Numbered from the stretch's first letter, positions 1-7,827 are shown. The stretch is 8,834 nucleotides of DNA from SHLQ01 sp964196045 (GCA_964196045.1 CAXMRH010000258.1:1-8834); one strand, 5' to 3'. Notes: a model not told the origin generated them from the letters alone. Numbers and translations: made by a program.

Positions 1-277
1 CATGGGCCGGGGCATCCCAACAGTTGTTCCGCGTTATCCAGTCTTTCGCCAATTCTTTGATTCCACCGAGGCATTCAACATGCTCTCGTTCGAACCGGAG
101 AGCAGCGACTCGCTCGCAGGCACACTCGAGAACGCACGCGAAAATTGGGCAGAAGTGCGTGCTGCAACCCTTGCATGCCAAACGCGGATCTCTGACAGCT
201 TCACCTGGGAGGCGGTTGGCAAGAGGGCCGCGGGCGCCATCGAGCGAGCTCTCGACCAGCAAGAGCACAATGACTAG
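1..277 (+). CDS. GT4-type glycosyltransferase, C-terminal fragment (5' end outside window)
   Basis: Only the last 91 or so residues are present, and the reading frame is open to the left edge. The Met encoded at 2-4 is probably internal, because the following GRGIPTVVP matches the stretch after the second catalytic Glu in GT4 enzymes (typically 'EAMARGIPVVVP'), where the nucleotide-sugar-binding domain begins its last strands. The tail (SFTWEAVGKRAAGAIERAL) is the usual C-terminal helix of these enzymes. Such proteins transfer a sugar from a nucleotide donor to a growing glycan at the cytoplasmic face of the membrane. Donor and acceptor cannot be told. The stop (TAG, 275-277) lies inside the next gene, an 8-base overlap, so the two are very likely in one operon and translationally coupled. 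The catalytic E-x7-E motif lies outside the window, so family assignment rests on the C-terminal pattern alone. Confidence 0.75.
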   Translation, partial: MGRGIPTVVPRYPVFRQFFDSTEAFNMLSFEPESSDSLAGTLENARENWAEVRAATLACQTRISDSFTWEAVGKRAAGAIERALDQQEHND

Positions 278-1445
278 TGCCTCATCGGTGATTCACCTAG
301 TACCCGCTACACCCGTTCGCGGGGGCGTAGAGACATACATTGAAAGGCTCACCGCCAAGCATGACATCGCCGATGAATACCTCCGCGTCGCGTTGACGAC
401 GGCAGGCGAAGAGCGAGCGGCGCACTACGAGAACTATGACCTCGTTACAAACGAACCAACAGACCTAAAGGAACTGGTGGAGAGTCGGCCTGAAGCCATA
501 GTCCATCAGCACGCAGATCTGGGACGATTCGAATCGTCCTTGGACCACACCCGTTCAAGAATCGTGCGATCAGTCCACGACAACTCTCTAGCCTGTCCGA
601 GCGGAACAAAATTCTTTCGCTTTAAGGACCGACAGTGCCATGTCGACGCAGGGGCTATCTGTGCACTGAATGCGTACCTGAACGGCTGTGCGAACAGGTC
701 TCCCCTGCGCCTGGGTCGAGACATCTCATCGTGGTCTCGCTCCACGAAGTTGCTTCCCGAGTATGCAAGCGTCGTTGTCTACTCCGGGTATATGGAGGCC
801 CAAGTTAGACGGGTCGCCCACTTGAAATCTGTCAACGTACTTCCGTACTTCACCGACCCCCTTGAGCCTGTTCCTGACCAACCCAACGGACCGATAGTTT
901 GTGTGGGTCGACTCAACGTGACGAAAGGCTTTCATAGGCTCGTCGACGCCGTCGCCCCTATTCTTCTGGCAGAACCAACCAGATCCCTCGAACTAGTCGG
1001 CGGGGGCTCAATATATGCAGAGCTATCTGAGAGCCTGGCCCGCTTGCCCCTTGCTTCCAGAGAGCGAGTCCACATCCAAGGGCCTCTGGACTCGGCAGCG
1101 GTCGCACAGAAGATGGCAAGTGCAGCAATAGTGGTCGTGCCATCCCTGTACCCCGAAGCGTTCGGGATAGTGGGCATCGAGGCCATGATGTCGCAAAAGG
1201 CCGTTGTAGCAAGCGACGTTGGGGGGATATCAGATTGGTTGCACCACGAACGAACGGGGTTTCTGGTCTCCCCCGACAACACAGCCGAGATGGGTGCTCG
1301 AATTCAGCAGCTTCTCGCGAATGGAGCCCTTCGTAGACAACTAGGGCAAGAGGCTAGAGCGATTGCTCAGCAAAAATTCATCCGCCTTCGACACGTCGAC
1401 TCTCTATCGAATATCTACGCTGAGAGTCGACGTGGACTCGTATGA
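270..1445 (+). CDS. GT4-family glycosyltransferase with a four-cysteine N-terminal segment
   Basis: A 391-residue protein with the GT-B layout of family GT4. The N-terminal acceptor domain has the loop PVRGGVETYI (residues 15-24). The donor-binding domain starts near residue 208 (PIVCVGRLNVTKGF, 208-221) and contains LVGGGS (242-247) and the E-x7-E pair Glu296/Glu304 in PEAFGIVGIEAM. Cysteines 109, 123, 131 and 140 sit in a basic stretch with spacing C-x13-C-x7-C-x8-C; similar Cys patterns occur in some other GT4 members, and a structural or metal role is possible but unproven. The ATG at 270 is chosen because it overlaps the upstream stop (ATGACTAG) and begins directly at the first strand. 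An in-frame start at 24 would add an Arg/Ser-rich shadow of the previous gene. Codons such as CTA, GTA, ATA and AGG, and GC near 48-57%, are less biased than in the neighbours. Sugar specificity is unknown. Confidence 0.9.
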   Translation: MTSASSVIHLVPATPVRGGVETYIERLTAKHDIADEYLRVALTTAGEERAAHYENYDLVTNEPTDLKELVESRPEAIVHQHADLGRFESSLDHTRSRIVRSVHDNSLACPSGTKFFRFKDRQCHVDAGAICALNAYLNGCANRSPLRLGRDISSWSRSTKLLPEYASVVVYSGYMEAQVRRVAHLKSVNVLPYFTDPLEPVPDQPNGPIVCVGRLNVTKGFHRLVDAVAPILLAEPTRSLELVGGGSIYAELSESLARLPLASRERVHIQGPLDSAAVAQKMASAAIVVVPSLYPEAFGIVGIEAMMSQKAVVASDVGGISDWLHHERTGFLVSPDNTAEMGARIQQLLANGALRRQLGQEARAIAQQKFIRLRHVDSLSNIYAESRRGLV

Positions 1446-2608
1446 CAATCACGTCGCGATTCGACATCGTTCTACGTAGTTACCCAGTAACCACTCAGAC
1501 GTTTCACTATCGACGACTAGCTGAACTCGCACGTCTCGGCGTCTTGGGAACTGTGTGGGTGGGCAAACCTGACGACGGCACAATCGACCCTCTTTTTGAT
1601 GAGGCGATCACACCTCATGTTCGCTACATCAGCGACCTTCCCAGGCCGTCCCTCCTGACGATGCAGAGGGCAGCTCGCATTCTTGGCAACGCAGCGACCC
1701 TTCCTTCGGCCGACAACGGTGAAGGCGGACGTTTGAAGGCCGTTCACCAGACCATTCTTGGGCTGATGTTGGGGCAACATCTTGCGAAGAGTCGACTTCA
1801 GCCAGATGTCTTGCACGCTATGTTCGCCACTGTCGAGCTCACCATAGCGAGGGCGGCCGCGGACGTCTGCGGCGTGCCCTACTCCGTTGAGGTGCATTCG
1901 CCGACGAGCATGCACAAGAATCCCGAATGGCTCGCAAACAAGCTCCAAGACGCGGCTCTGATTGCTCCGATCTCGCGGTACACCGAGCGAACCGTCGCCG
2001 CACTTGCTCCATCCGTTGCGCTGCGGCAGACAATCATCCATTGTGGACTCGATTTTGAACAAGAGGTTCGGCCGACTCCCGAGCAGCGCATTGGCGCTGT
2101 GAGCCTGGGCTCGCTCATTCCCAAGAAGGGTCACGACACATTCATTCGCGCCTGCGCCCTTGCCGAGCTGCCCGGCACCATCATTGGCGGCGGGCCACTC
2201 AAGAGCGAGCTACGCCGTCTCGCCACCGAACTTGGCGCGGACATCACGTTTCTCGGCCAAATCGAGCACGAGAAGGTACTCCAGACGATCGCCAAGGCGG
2301 ACGTGGGTGTGATGGCATCGCGGCGCGCTCCCGATGGCGACGAGGATGGGCTACCCGTTGCGTTGATGGAGTTCATGGCTGCTGGTGTACCAGTGTGTGC
2401 AACGACCGTCGCCGGCATCCCTGAGCTCGTTGGCCGTCGGGGTCGACTCGTCGCCGAGAACGACTACGTCGCACTTGCCGCCGCGATGACCGACGCTGTC
2501 GCGGAAGGCCAAAGTGAATCGATCGAACGTGCAGCTAGGTATGCCTCGGAAGAACACTCCACGACGCGAGAAACCAGACACCTCATCGAGGCGCTTCAGA
2601 ACAGCTGA
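1442..2608 (+). CDS. GT4-family glycosyltransferase (colanic-acid WcaL-like type)
   Basis: A 388-residue GT-B enzyme. The N-terminus (SYPVTTQTFHYRRLAELARLG, from about residue 13) is the pattern found in WcaL/AmsK-type exopolysaccharide glycosyltransferases ('SYPvxxETFI'). The donor domain begins at about 218 (GAVSLGSLIPKKGHDTFI) and contains IIGGGPLKSEL (247-257). The E-x7-E site reads D-G-L-P-V-A-L-M-E, so Asp302 takes the first position and Glu310 the second, a common variant in this subgroup. It would transfer a sugar from a nucleotide donor to a lipid-linked oligosaccharide in the cytoplasm. The ATG at 1442 overlaps the preceding TGA as ATGA, which points to translational coupling, with a weak GGA five bases upstream of the start. 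It is the last gene of the + strand operon segment and ends 15 bases from the convergent amidotransferase gene. The exact linkage made cannot be inferred. Confidence 0.9.
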   Translation: MTITSRFDIVLRSYPVTTQTFHYRRLAELARLGVLGTVWVGKPDDGTIDPLFDEAITPHVRYISDLPRPSLLTMQRAARILGNAATLPSADNGEGGRLKAVHQTILGLMLGQHLAKSRLQPDVLHAMFATVELTIARAAADVCGVPYSVEVHSPTSMHKNPEWLANKLQDAALIAPISRYTERTVAALAPSVALRQTIIHCGLDFEQEVRPTPEQRIGAVSLGSLIPKKGHDTFIRACALAELPGTIIGGGPLKSELRRLATELGADITFLGQIEHEKVLQTIAKADVGVMASRRAPDGDEDGLPVALMEFMAAGVPVCATTVAGIPELVGRRGRLVAENDYVALAAAMTDAVAEGQSESIERAARYASEEHSTTRETRHLIEALQNS

Positions 2609-2627
2609 TCCTGCCACCGACGATCAG
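2605..2627. other. convergent operon junction with a short inverted repeat over both stops
   Basis: The two operons end 15 bases apart. CTGATC (2605-2610) and GATCAG (2622-2627) are perfect complements around an 11-base spacer, and each arm contains one of the two stop codons (TGA at 2606-2608 on +, TGA read from 2626-2624 on -). The stem is only 6 bp and no T-run follows on either strand, so it is a poor candidate for an intrinsic terminator. It may simply reflect the two facing TGA codons. Confidence 0.25.
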
Positions 2628-4270
2628 TTCATCGGGGTCAGCGGTGACAAGTCGCGCCTGTTCAGCCAATCGCTGAGCACCCGAGTGCTCCACTCGACGG
2701 CCCATGGCACTCCTTCGCTCACGTCGATGCCGAACCACCGATCCATTGGGAGGCTGAAACCTGTTTTCGGTTCGTCGAGCACCCGTTGAAGGTAAGGGTC
2801 GTCAAGCGCCTTCACCACGCTTCGTTTTCCTCGAAGCGCACGATCGGCAGCGGATCGTTGAAGGGCGCAAGCGAAGACGTCGTCGTCGAGAAATGGCACA
2901 CGAAGCTCGACGGAGGAAGCCATCGAGAATGCGTCACTGTCACGCAAGAGCATCGGCCGCATGTAGTTCGCCATCTCGCTCTCCATGATCGGATCGTCAA
3001 TCCCCATGATCCGAGGCCCGGTCGGGCAATCGACCATGGCGATCTCCGAAGCATCTTCGGCGCTTCGGATCTCCCTGCTGATTCTGCCGACTTCGCGTAT
3101 GTCGCGTCGGTGCTCTGTCACTCGATCGACTTTCGCAGGATTCAAGCCCTGTCCGGCGAGACCGATGGCTCGCCGGAACATTGGTGAAGGCAGGCGACCA
3201 GCGATATGGGCGCCGCCAGCCTGCTTGTAGATGGCGTATCCACCGAAAAGCTCGTCTGCGCCGAGACCCGAGAGCGCAACTTTGAAGCCAAGATCGTGAA
3301 CTGCACGGCATGTCAAGAACGTATTGAGTCCGTCGATGGTGGGCTGATCCATTGAGTCAAGGAACTCATCGAGCAGGTCGGTGACCTCGTCGTCGGTCCA
3401 CGTGATGGCTTGGAGCTCCAATCCGTATTGGTCCGCAGTCCGTTGAGCACGATCGAGTTCGTCGATCTCGCCCCCGACCGAAAGCGTCACAGCGGACGGC
3501 GTCGGCATCGAAGACTCGGCCGCAAGTTTTGCGACTACGGCAGAGTCGAGCCCTCCACTCAGCAAGACACAGGTCGGGACGTCAGCTACGAGGTGACGGT
3601 CGACCGAAGCACGTAGCGAGTCGGCGAGGTCAAGGTCCTGCGATGACGCCACTACAGGTTCAATTCCGATGACCCGTCCATCGCTCCAACGGAGATGATG
3701 GCCAGGAGCGAGTTCGAACACGCCTTCATACATAGTCGGCGTCACCACGCATCCAAATCGAAGAAAGCTGGCAGTCGCCTGCTTCGATATAGTCGCGTCG
3801 GCCGGATCATGAGCGAAACATCGAAGCTGCGATGCGTACATCAACACGTTGCCACGGACAGAAAAATAGAGCGGTTTGATACCGAATCGGTCTCGCACGA
3901 GATGAACCGTGCCGTCAGGCCGATGCAGGCCATAGGCATACATTCCTCGAAAGTTCGCGAGGTGCCTCGGATCATCGCCAAGGTGCGCAATCACCTCAGT
4001 GTCTCCACTGGTTGTGCGGCGCGGGAGATATCCGTCGAAGTCGTGGTGGTTGTAGAGCTCTCCGTTAAAAACGAGAACGGAGCCGTCGGACAGTTGAAAG
4101 GGCTGGTTGGAGCGATCGAGCGGGTCGATGATTGCCAACCTCCGATGCAACAACCAGGTCGTGTCATCTTGATAAACACCGCGGCCATCGGGGCCGCGCG
4201 ATACAAGAACTTCCTCGATCCACGCGGGGTTGGTGGGCTTCGCGTTCACGAGACCAGCGAAACCGCACAC
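2624..4270 (-). CDS. asnB: asparagine-synthetase-family glutamine amidotransferase
   Basis: A 548-residue two-domain enzyme. The N-terminal class II glutaminase domain has nucleophile Cys2 (MCGFAGL), Arg43/44 in LHRRLAIID, the NGELYNH motif (69-75) and Asp90 in SGDTEVI, so all expected ammonia-releasing residues are present. The C-terminal synthetase domain has the ATP-binding PP-loop SGGLDS (238-243), SGLGADELFGGY (334-345) and SSVELRVPFLD (452-462). The family adenylates a carboxylate and converts it to an amide with ammonia from glutamine. In bona fide E. coli AsnB the 334 motif reads SGEGSDE; here Leu336 replaces the Glu, so free aspartate may not be the substrate. In this locus a sugar carboxylate is a plausible target (inference). 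The GTG start at 4270 is fixed by Cys2 and by GAGGG nine bases upstream. It overlaps the preceding stop by one base (TAGTG). The gene is last in the - strand operon. The symbol names the family, not a proven activity. Confidence 0.93.
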   Translation of the reverse strand: MCGFAGLVNAKPTNPAWIEEVLVSRGPDGRGVYQDDTTWLLHRRLAIIDPLDRSNQPFQLSDGSVLVFNGELYNHHDFDGYLPRRTTSGDTEVIAHLGDDPRHLANFRGMYAYGLHRPDGTVHLVRDRFGIKPLYFSVRGNVLMYASQLRCFAHDPADATISKQATASFLRFGCVVTPTMYEGVFELAPGHHLRWSDGRVIGIEPVVASSQDLDLADSLRASVDRHLVADVPTCVLLSGGLDSAVVAKLAAESSMPTPSAVTLSVGGEIDELDRAQRTADQYGLELQAITWTDDEVTDLLDEFLDSMDQPTIDGLNTFLTCRAVHDLGFKVALSGLGADELFGGYAIYKQAGGAHIAGRLPSPMFRRAIGLAGQGLNPAKVDRVTEHRRDIREVGRISREIRSAEDASEIAMVDCPTGPRIMGIDDPIMESEMANYMRPMLLRDSDAFSMASSVELRVPFLDDDVFACALQRSAADRALRGKRSVVKALDDPYLQRVLDEPKTGFSLPMDRWFGIDVSEGVPWAVEWSTRVLSDWLNRRDLSPLTPMN

Positions 4271-5259
4271 TACGTCAGACCCTCGATCATGTCAGCAAGA
4301 GCTCGGCACCATATAGACCAATCGAATGCCTTGCTTCGGACTAGGCCAGCGGCAGCTGCTGTCTGGCGATCTGTCGAAATGACCTCGACCAGCGCCCCAG
4401 CAATCTCGTCTGGGTCCGGCCCCACGAGGGTTGCGGCGCCTGACGTGACCTCGTTGGACACCGCTGACTTCCGCCCAACAATGGGACAGCCGCAAGCCAT
4501 CGCCTCAACATAAGGATGGCCGAACGATTCGAGATCGGATGTCAGGAGGGTCGCCGCAGCACCTCGATACAGTCCTGGCAAGTTATCGGCGCCGACTCGA
4601 CCCATGAAGTCCACCCGCCCAATTAGCCCAAGCGTGTCCACCTGCCTCTGGAGTTCGGCGTAGACGGTACTATCGATTGCGGAGCCAGCGATTCGTAGCT
4701 TGTAGTCAGCCGAGAGCCCGGATCGCGAAAAACCTTCGATCGCCAAATCGAGTCGCTTGTGCCGATAAATGTCACCGACGGAGAGCAGATAGCTGCCTTG
4801 GACGCCATCGCCAACATGAGAGAACTCCTTTCTCACCCCAAACGGCACCACGCTCACCTCAGCGGATGGAACTTGTGCGTGGACGACGTCCGCAAATACC
4901 TCAGTGGCTACAACTACCATGGACGCACGCCGAGCATTCCTGAGCGCAATACCGCGCCGGGCAAACGCTGGGACTGAACGCTCGGCCTGCCAACAATGCC
5001 AGTTCCGAGCCAACATCACGTACGGAACACTCGGCCATCCAACGTTGCTGCTCTCACTCATTCCCAGCACGGCCGATGCTTTTCCCCCACCGACGACAAG
5101 GGGGATGACCGGGTGAGTTAGGGCCCCGCGCGTTCGGACGTCCATTGTCCAACCAGGGAGCTCTGCTGCGAGATGACCTTCAACCACATCTAGCACCGTG
5201 ACCCCACCACCGGTTTGTGCGCTGCGCGCGTCGACCATGAGCGATCTCACGAAGGCCAT
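4270..5259 (-). CDS. GT4-family glycosyltransferase
   Basis: A 329-residue protein if started at the first ATG. The N-terminus has the DARSAQTGGGV loop (10-20) typical of GT4 enzymes whose first strand reads 'RxLIDARxxxxGG'. The donor domain begins near 156 (SYLLSVGDIYRHKRLDLAIEGF), followed by LRIAGS (188-193) and the E-x7-E pair Glu244/Glu252 in ESFGHPYVEAM, then GCPIVG. The 'DIYRHKR' and 'SFGHPYVEAMACG' wording resembles mannosyl- or rhamnosyltransferase-like members, but specificity is not assignable. Start choice is uncertain: the frame is open up to a TTG at 5283, an ATG lies at 5259, and a GTG at 5250 (MRSLMVDARS) has GAG nine bases upstream. All keep the catalytic core. The gap to the preceding polymerase gene is 22-55 bases depending on the start, the loosest junction of the operon. 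The stop overlaps the next gene's GTG by one base. Confidence 0.88.
   Translation of the reverse strand: MAFVRSLMVDARSAQTGGGVTVLDVVEGHLAAELPGWTMDVRTRGALTHPVIPLVVGGGKASAVLGMSESSNVGWPSVPYVMLARNWHCWQAERSVPAFARRGIALRNARRASMVVVATEVFADVVHAQVPSAEVSVVPFGVRKEFSHVGDGVQGSYLLSVGDIYRHKRLDLAIEGFSRSGLSADYKLRIAGSAIDSTVYAELQRQVDTLGLIGRVDFMGRVGADNLPGLYRGAAATLLTSDLESFGHPYVEAMACGCPIVGRKSAVSNEVTSGAATLVGPDPDEIAGALVEVISTDRQTAAAAGLVRSKAFDWSIWCRALADMIEGLT
4280..4284 (-). promoter_or_regulatory. ribosome binding site of the amidotransferase gene
   Basis: On the - strand this reads GAGGG, nine bases before the GTG at 4270. It lies inside the end of the upstream glycosyltransferase gene and supports the GTG start that places Cys2 at the N-terminus. 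Confidence 0.6.
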
Positions 5260-5305
5260 CTCAGTTTCGCTGCACAAAGCCAATCGTCATTCACTAGCGG
5301 TGCGC

Positions 5306-6748
5306 TCATTTCGAACGCCCTGGGCCGAGTTCGAGCTCAAAAACGGAGCGCTTATCGCGCGACCCAGCCTGCCGTACGCCACGCAGAATCTCCTCGGCGC
5401 GTAACCTCCGATATTTCGCTTCGTCACCTTCCTCGTCCGCATCACTGTCGATCTCGACGGGATCTTCCCTACCGGGGCCGAGCGCGGCAGCACCCACGAC
5501 GATCCAGAAGAGAGATCCAAGGCCGCCTCCCAACGAGAACATCCAGCTTTCGAAGGTTGCGCTGATTAGACCAGCAACAACTGTGGCAAACCACGCCGGA
5601 CCGCTCCGGAATGAAGCGACAAGAGCTGCGACGAGTGCACCGAACCAGAATACCGCCGAGAAGAGCCCTTGCTCGTAGATCGTCTCGACCCACGAGCTGT
5701 GAACCTCGGGACTCTGTCCAATGTAGAGCTGGCTCTCCAAGCTGTAGTCGAACTCGGCTACCGAGCCGAATCCATGTCCGATCAACGGAGACTCTCGCGC
5801 ACCGTCGAGCACCTGGTCCCAGATGATCTCGCGAGTATTGACGCCGAGAGTCACCTCATGATCGGACTGCGTGCGGATGACACCTGTGGAAAACACGAGT
5901 ACACCAATCGCAGCCGCTGTCGCCAAGACAAAGAACCGGCGGCGATGGATGAGCACGATGGCAGCAGCTGCTGTTAACGCTAAGAGACCGCCGCGCGACC
6001 CCGCAGCGATCGACAGCGCAAATGCTATGGCCCAATGCACAATCGGAATTCTCGACCTAGCGGCCGCCAGCGGGGTAGTCAACGCGAGCAACGCCCCCAA
6101 CGTCGTTGCAGAGAAAAAGACGCCGCGCAGTCGATCATCAAGGAACGACCCGTTCACGCCTAGCGTCGCGAAGGTCGAAATGGCCACCGCCCAGAACAGG
6201 ATTTGGATGGCTCGCACTACTGCGTCCTGCCAAGTGGCGGACCACGCTCGTGGGGCAGCGCCGACGAGCAGCACAATCCCACCAAGCAGCAAGAGAAGGC
6301 GCGGCACGTCGGTCGAACCGCGGTTGGCAACGACAGAAGTGACTGTGATCGACCCGGCCGCGAACACTGCGAACCGGGCCAAACGCGTATGCGATCGGAT
6401 CTCCTCCGCATCGCGATAGAGCCCGTACACAACCGGTGCGATAAGTGCCAGGGGGATGAAACGGAGAACCAGAACACCCGGGATCCCGAATCGTAGGAGT
6501 GGCAACATCGCGATGATGATGTAGCTCGTGGGCCCTATACGACCTATCACATCGGGTTGAGCAATCAATATCGCGAGAGCACCGACGCCAAAAAGCGAGA
6601 TCGCGATGACGTATAGGAATTCATCTGCCACCGCAGGCACCAGCGGCAGGACACCTCCGCCCAATTGATAACCAGCCCCGCCGCCGAACGCCGCTGCGAG
6701 CGCGACGAATAGGTACGCCAACTCGGGCCGGAGGATCCGCTCGATCAT
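5306..6748 (-). CDS. O-antigen ligase/polymerase-like (Wzy/WaaL) integral membrane protein
   Basis: A 480-residue hydrophobic protein with about 11-12 predicted membrane segments by eye (for example near 10-28, 43-63, 75-110, 148-165, 176-195, 208-229, 236-267, 272-290, 356-380 and 405-424). It has the marks of the O-antigen ligase/polymerase superfamily: SRGGLLAL (251-258), then a large loop (about 291-355) with NTREIIWDQVLDGARESP (304-321), PLIGHGFGS (321-329) and EVHSSWVETIYEQGL (348-362), where His350 sits like the conserved loop His of these enzymes. Such proteins join or transfer undecaprenyl-linked glycans at the outer membrane face of the cytoplasmic membrane. Polymerase and ligase cannot be separated by sequence alone. 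The last 53 residues form a hydrophilic tail, acidic at 428-443 and then basic. The ATG at 6748 is chosen over a TTG at 6754 because it overlaps the upstream stop (ATGA) and has GAGG seven bases before it. Confidence 0.88.
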   Translation of the reverse strand: MIERILRPELAYLFVALAAAFGGGAGYQLGGGVLPLVPAVADEFLYVIAISLFGVGALAILIAQPDVIGRIGPTSYIIIAMLPLLRFGIPGVLVLRFIPLALIAPVVYGLYRDAEEIRSHTRLARFAVFAAGSITVTSVVANRGSTDVPRLLLLLGGIVLLVGAAPRAWSATWQDAVVRAIQILFWAVAISTFATLGVNGSFLDDRLRGVFFSATTLGALLALTTPLAAARSRIPIVHWAIAFALSIAAGSRGGLLALTAAAAIVLIHRRRFFVLATAAAIGVLVFSTGVIRTQSDHEVTLGVNTREIIWDQVLDGARESPLIGHGFGSVAEFDYSLESQLYIGQSPEVHSSWVETIYEQGLFSAVFWFGALVAALVASFRSGPAWFATVVAGLISATFESWMFSLGGGLGSLFWIVVGAAALGPGREDPVEIDSDADEEGDEAKYRRLRAEEILRGVRQAGSRDKRSVFELELGPGRSK

Positions 6749-7827
6749 CCGCAAACCTCGGCGACGATGGACTCGAGCTCAGCTGTCACGGTGCCGTAGT
6801 TGACCATTGCGGCTCGGGCCACGCAGGCCTCGCGCTCGGGGTCGTTACGTTCCGTCCACGACCTGATCGTCGCCTCGAATGACTGTCGGTCGGCTGACAC
6901 GATTGCGCCAGTCACCCCAGGCTCGACAAATTCGATCGCAGAGCCGACTTCGGTGCTCGCTATTACTGGGGTTCCGCACGCAAGCGCCTCCTGAACGATG
7001 ACTCCCCACGGCTCAGCGAGCGAAGGAACAATGACCATCGACGCCCGGGCGAGCAACGCGAATTTCTCGGCGCCCACAACAGTGCCGTGGTATTCGAGAA
7101 AACCGTCCCGATCGGCTTGCTCAACCCTGGCCCGAGCCGGACCATCGCCGGCCACGTCGAGTGCGATGCCGGCCTTGGCTAGAGAGGACGCCATGTCGAG
7201 AACGATATCGATGCCCTTGTGCTCCATCAGGCGTCCGAGGTAGAGCACGCGTGGCTCGACGGAGCGCGCAACACCTTCGCTTGACGCTCTGGCGCCATCA
7301 ACATCTGCCACATTCGCATGAAGAACCCGCAGTGGCGCATGCGAGATTGTTGCACCGTACGCTGCCGCCCGCTGGCCGGCGGGCAAGGCGATCGCCCCAC
7401 GGTCGAGAACACTTTTGCGAATGGCGCCGGTAATTCGATTCGGCAACGACGTCTCTGACTGAGGCTTCCAGTTCTCGAACGTAACGCCATACGGCACACC
7501 ATGCGCACGACACCAGCGAGCTGCCTGCCAAACCGTCGGATGCGCCCAGCCGGGCAGTACAACGAAGTCAGGCTCAAGGGCATGAAGCTCACGCCCGATC
7601 GTGGGCGTGAAACGAGCGAAGAACCCGGTCTCGGACACATGAAACGACCTGCTCCGGAGTGTGGAACACCATTCCGAATCATCAACCGGATGCTCCCACG
7701 GTCGATCGGATTGTGCGTCGGCGAGGTACAGCACATGTACATCGAGGTCGCTGTGAAACCGGAGGTACGAGAACCACGCGTGTCGATACGCAACGGGCAG
7801 CTCCGATAAGAAGACGACCCGGGTCAA
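6745..7827 (-). CDS. GT4-family glycosyltransferase with a TTG start
   Basis: A 360-residue GT-B protein. The N-terminus MTRVVFLSELPVAYR goes straight into the first Rossmann strand. PDFVVLPGWAHPTVW (86-100) and the ENW segment (118-120) belong to the acceptor domain. The donor domain starts near 192 (PRVLYLGRLMEHKGIDIVL) with VAGDGPARA (225-233) and the E-x7-E pair Glu272/Glu280 in AEPWGVIVQEAL, followed by ACGTPVIAS. It would add one sugar to the lipid-linked repeat unit at the cytoplasmic face; the linkage is unknown. The TTG at 7827 is the only start in the open frame near the conserved N-terminus and is backed by GAGG six bases upstream. It overlaps the stop of an 11-codon mini-ORF (TTGA) that itself overlaps the lyase stop. 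The 3' end overlaps the next gene as ATGA. Confidence 0.9.
   Translation of the reverse strand: MTRVVFLSELPVAYRHAWFSYLRFHSDLDVHVLYLADAQSDRPWEHPVDDSEWCSTLRSRSFHVSETGFFARFTPTIGRELHALEPDFVVLPGWAHPTVWQAARWCRAHGVPYGVTFENWKPQSETSLPNRITGAIRKSVLDRGAIALPAGQRAAAYGATISHAPLRVLHANVADVDGARASSEGVARSVEPRVLYLGRLMEHKGIDIVLDMASSLAKAGIALDVAGDGPARARVEQADRDGFLEYHGTVVGAEKFALLARASMVIVPSLAEPWGVIVQEALACGTPVIASTEVGSAIEFVEPGVTGAIVSADRQSFEATIRSWTERNDPEREACVARAAMVNYGTVTAELESIVAEVCG
6756..6759 (-). promoter_or_regulatory. ribosome binding site of the Wzy/WaaL-like gene
   Basis: On the - strand this reads GAGG, seven bases before the ATG at 6748. It would be too close to serve the TTG at 6754, so it decides the start of the membrane protein in favour of the ATG. 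Confidence 0.6.

Noticed and set aside
24..269. N-terminal extension of the second glycosyltransferase from an in-frame ATG at 24
   Set aside because: The added 82 residues are Arg/Ser/Ala-rich with no family match and lie entirely inside the preceding glycosyltransferase frame. The ATG at 270 overlaps the upstream stop and starts at the conserved first strand.
2605..2627. Intrinsic bidirectional terminator
   Set aside because: The stem is only 6 bp, half A/T, with an 11-base loop and no T-run on either side.
3695..4513. 272-codon open frame on the + strand across the amidotransferase/glycosyltransferase junction
   Set aside because: It is antisense to two genes with clear catalytic motifs, its product has no recognisable domain, and long antisense frames are common in high-GC coding DNA.
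5871..6419. 182-codon open frame on the + strand opposite the membrane protein gene
   Set aside because: Its Ala/Arg/Thr/Ser-rich translation has no fold-like pattern, and the opposite strand encodes a convincing Wzy/WaaL-like protein.
6752..6754. TTG as the start of the Wzy/WaaL-like gene
   Set aside because: The ATG two codons downstream has a GAGG at proper spacing and the ATGA overlap typical of the locus; the TTG is too close to that GAGG.
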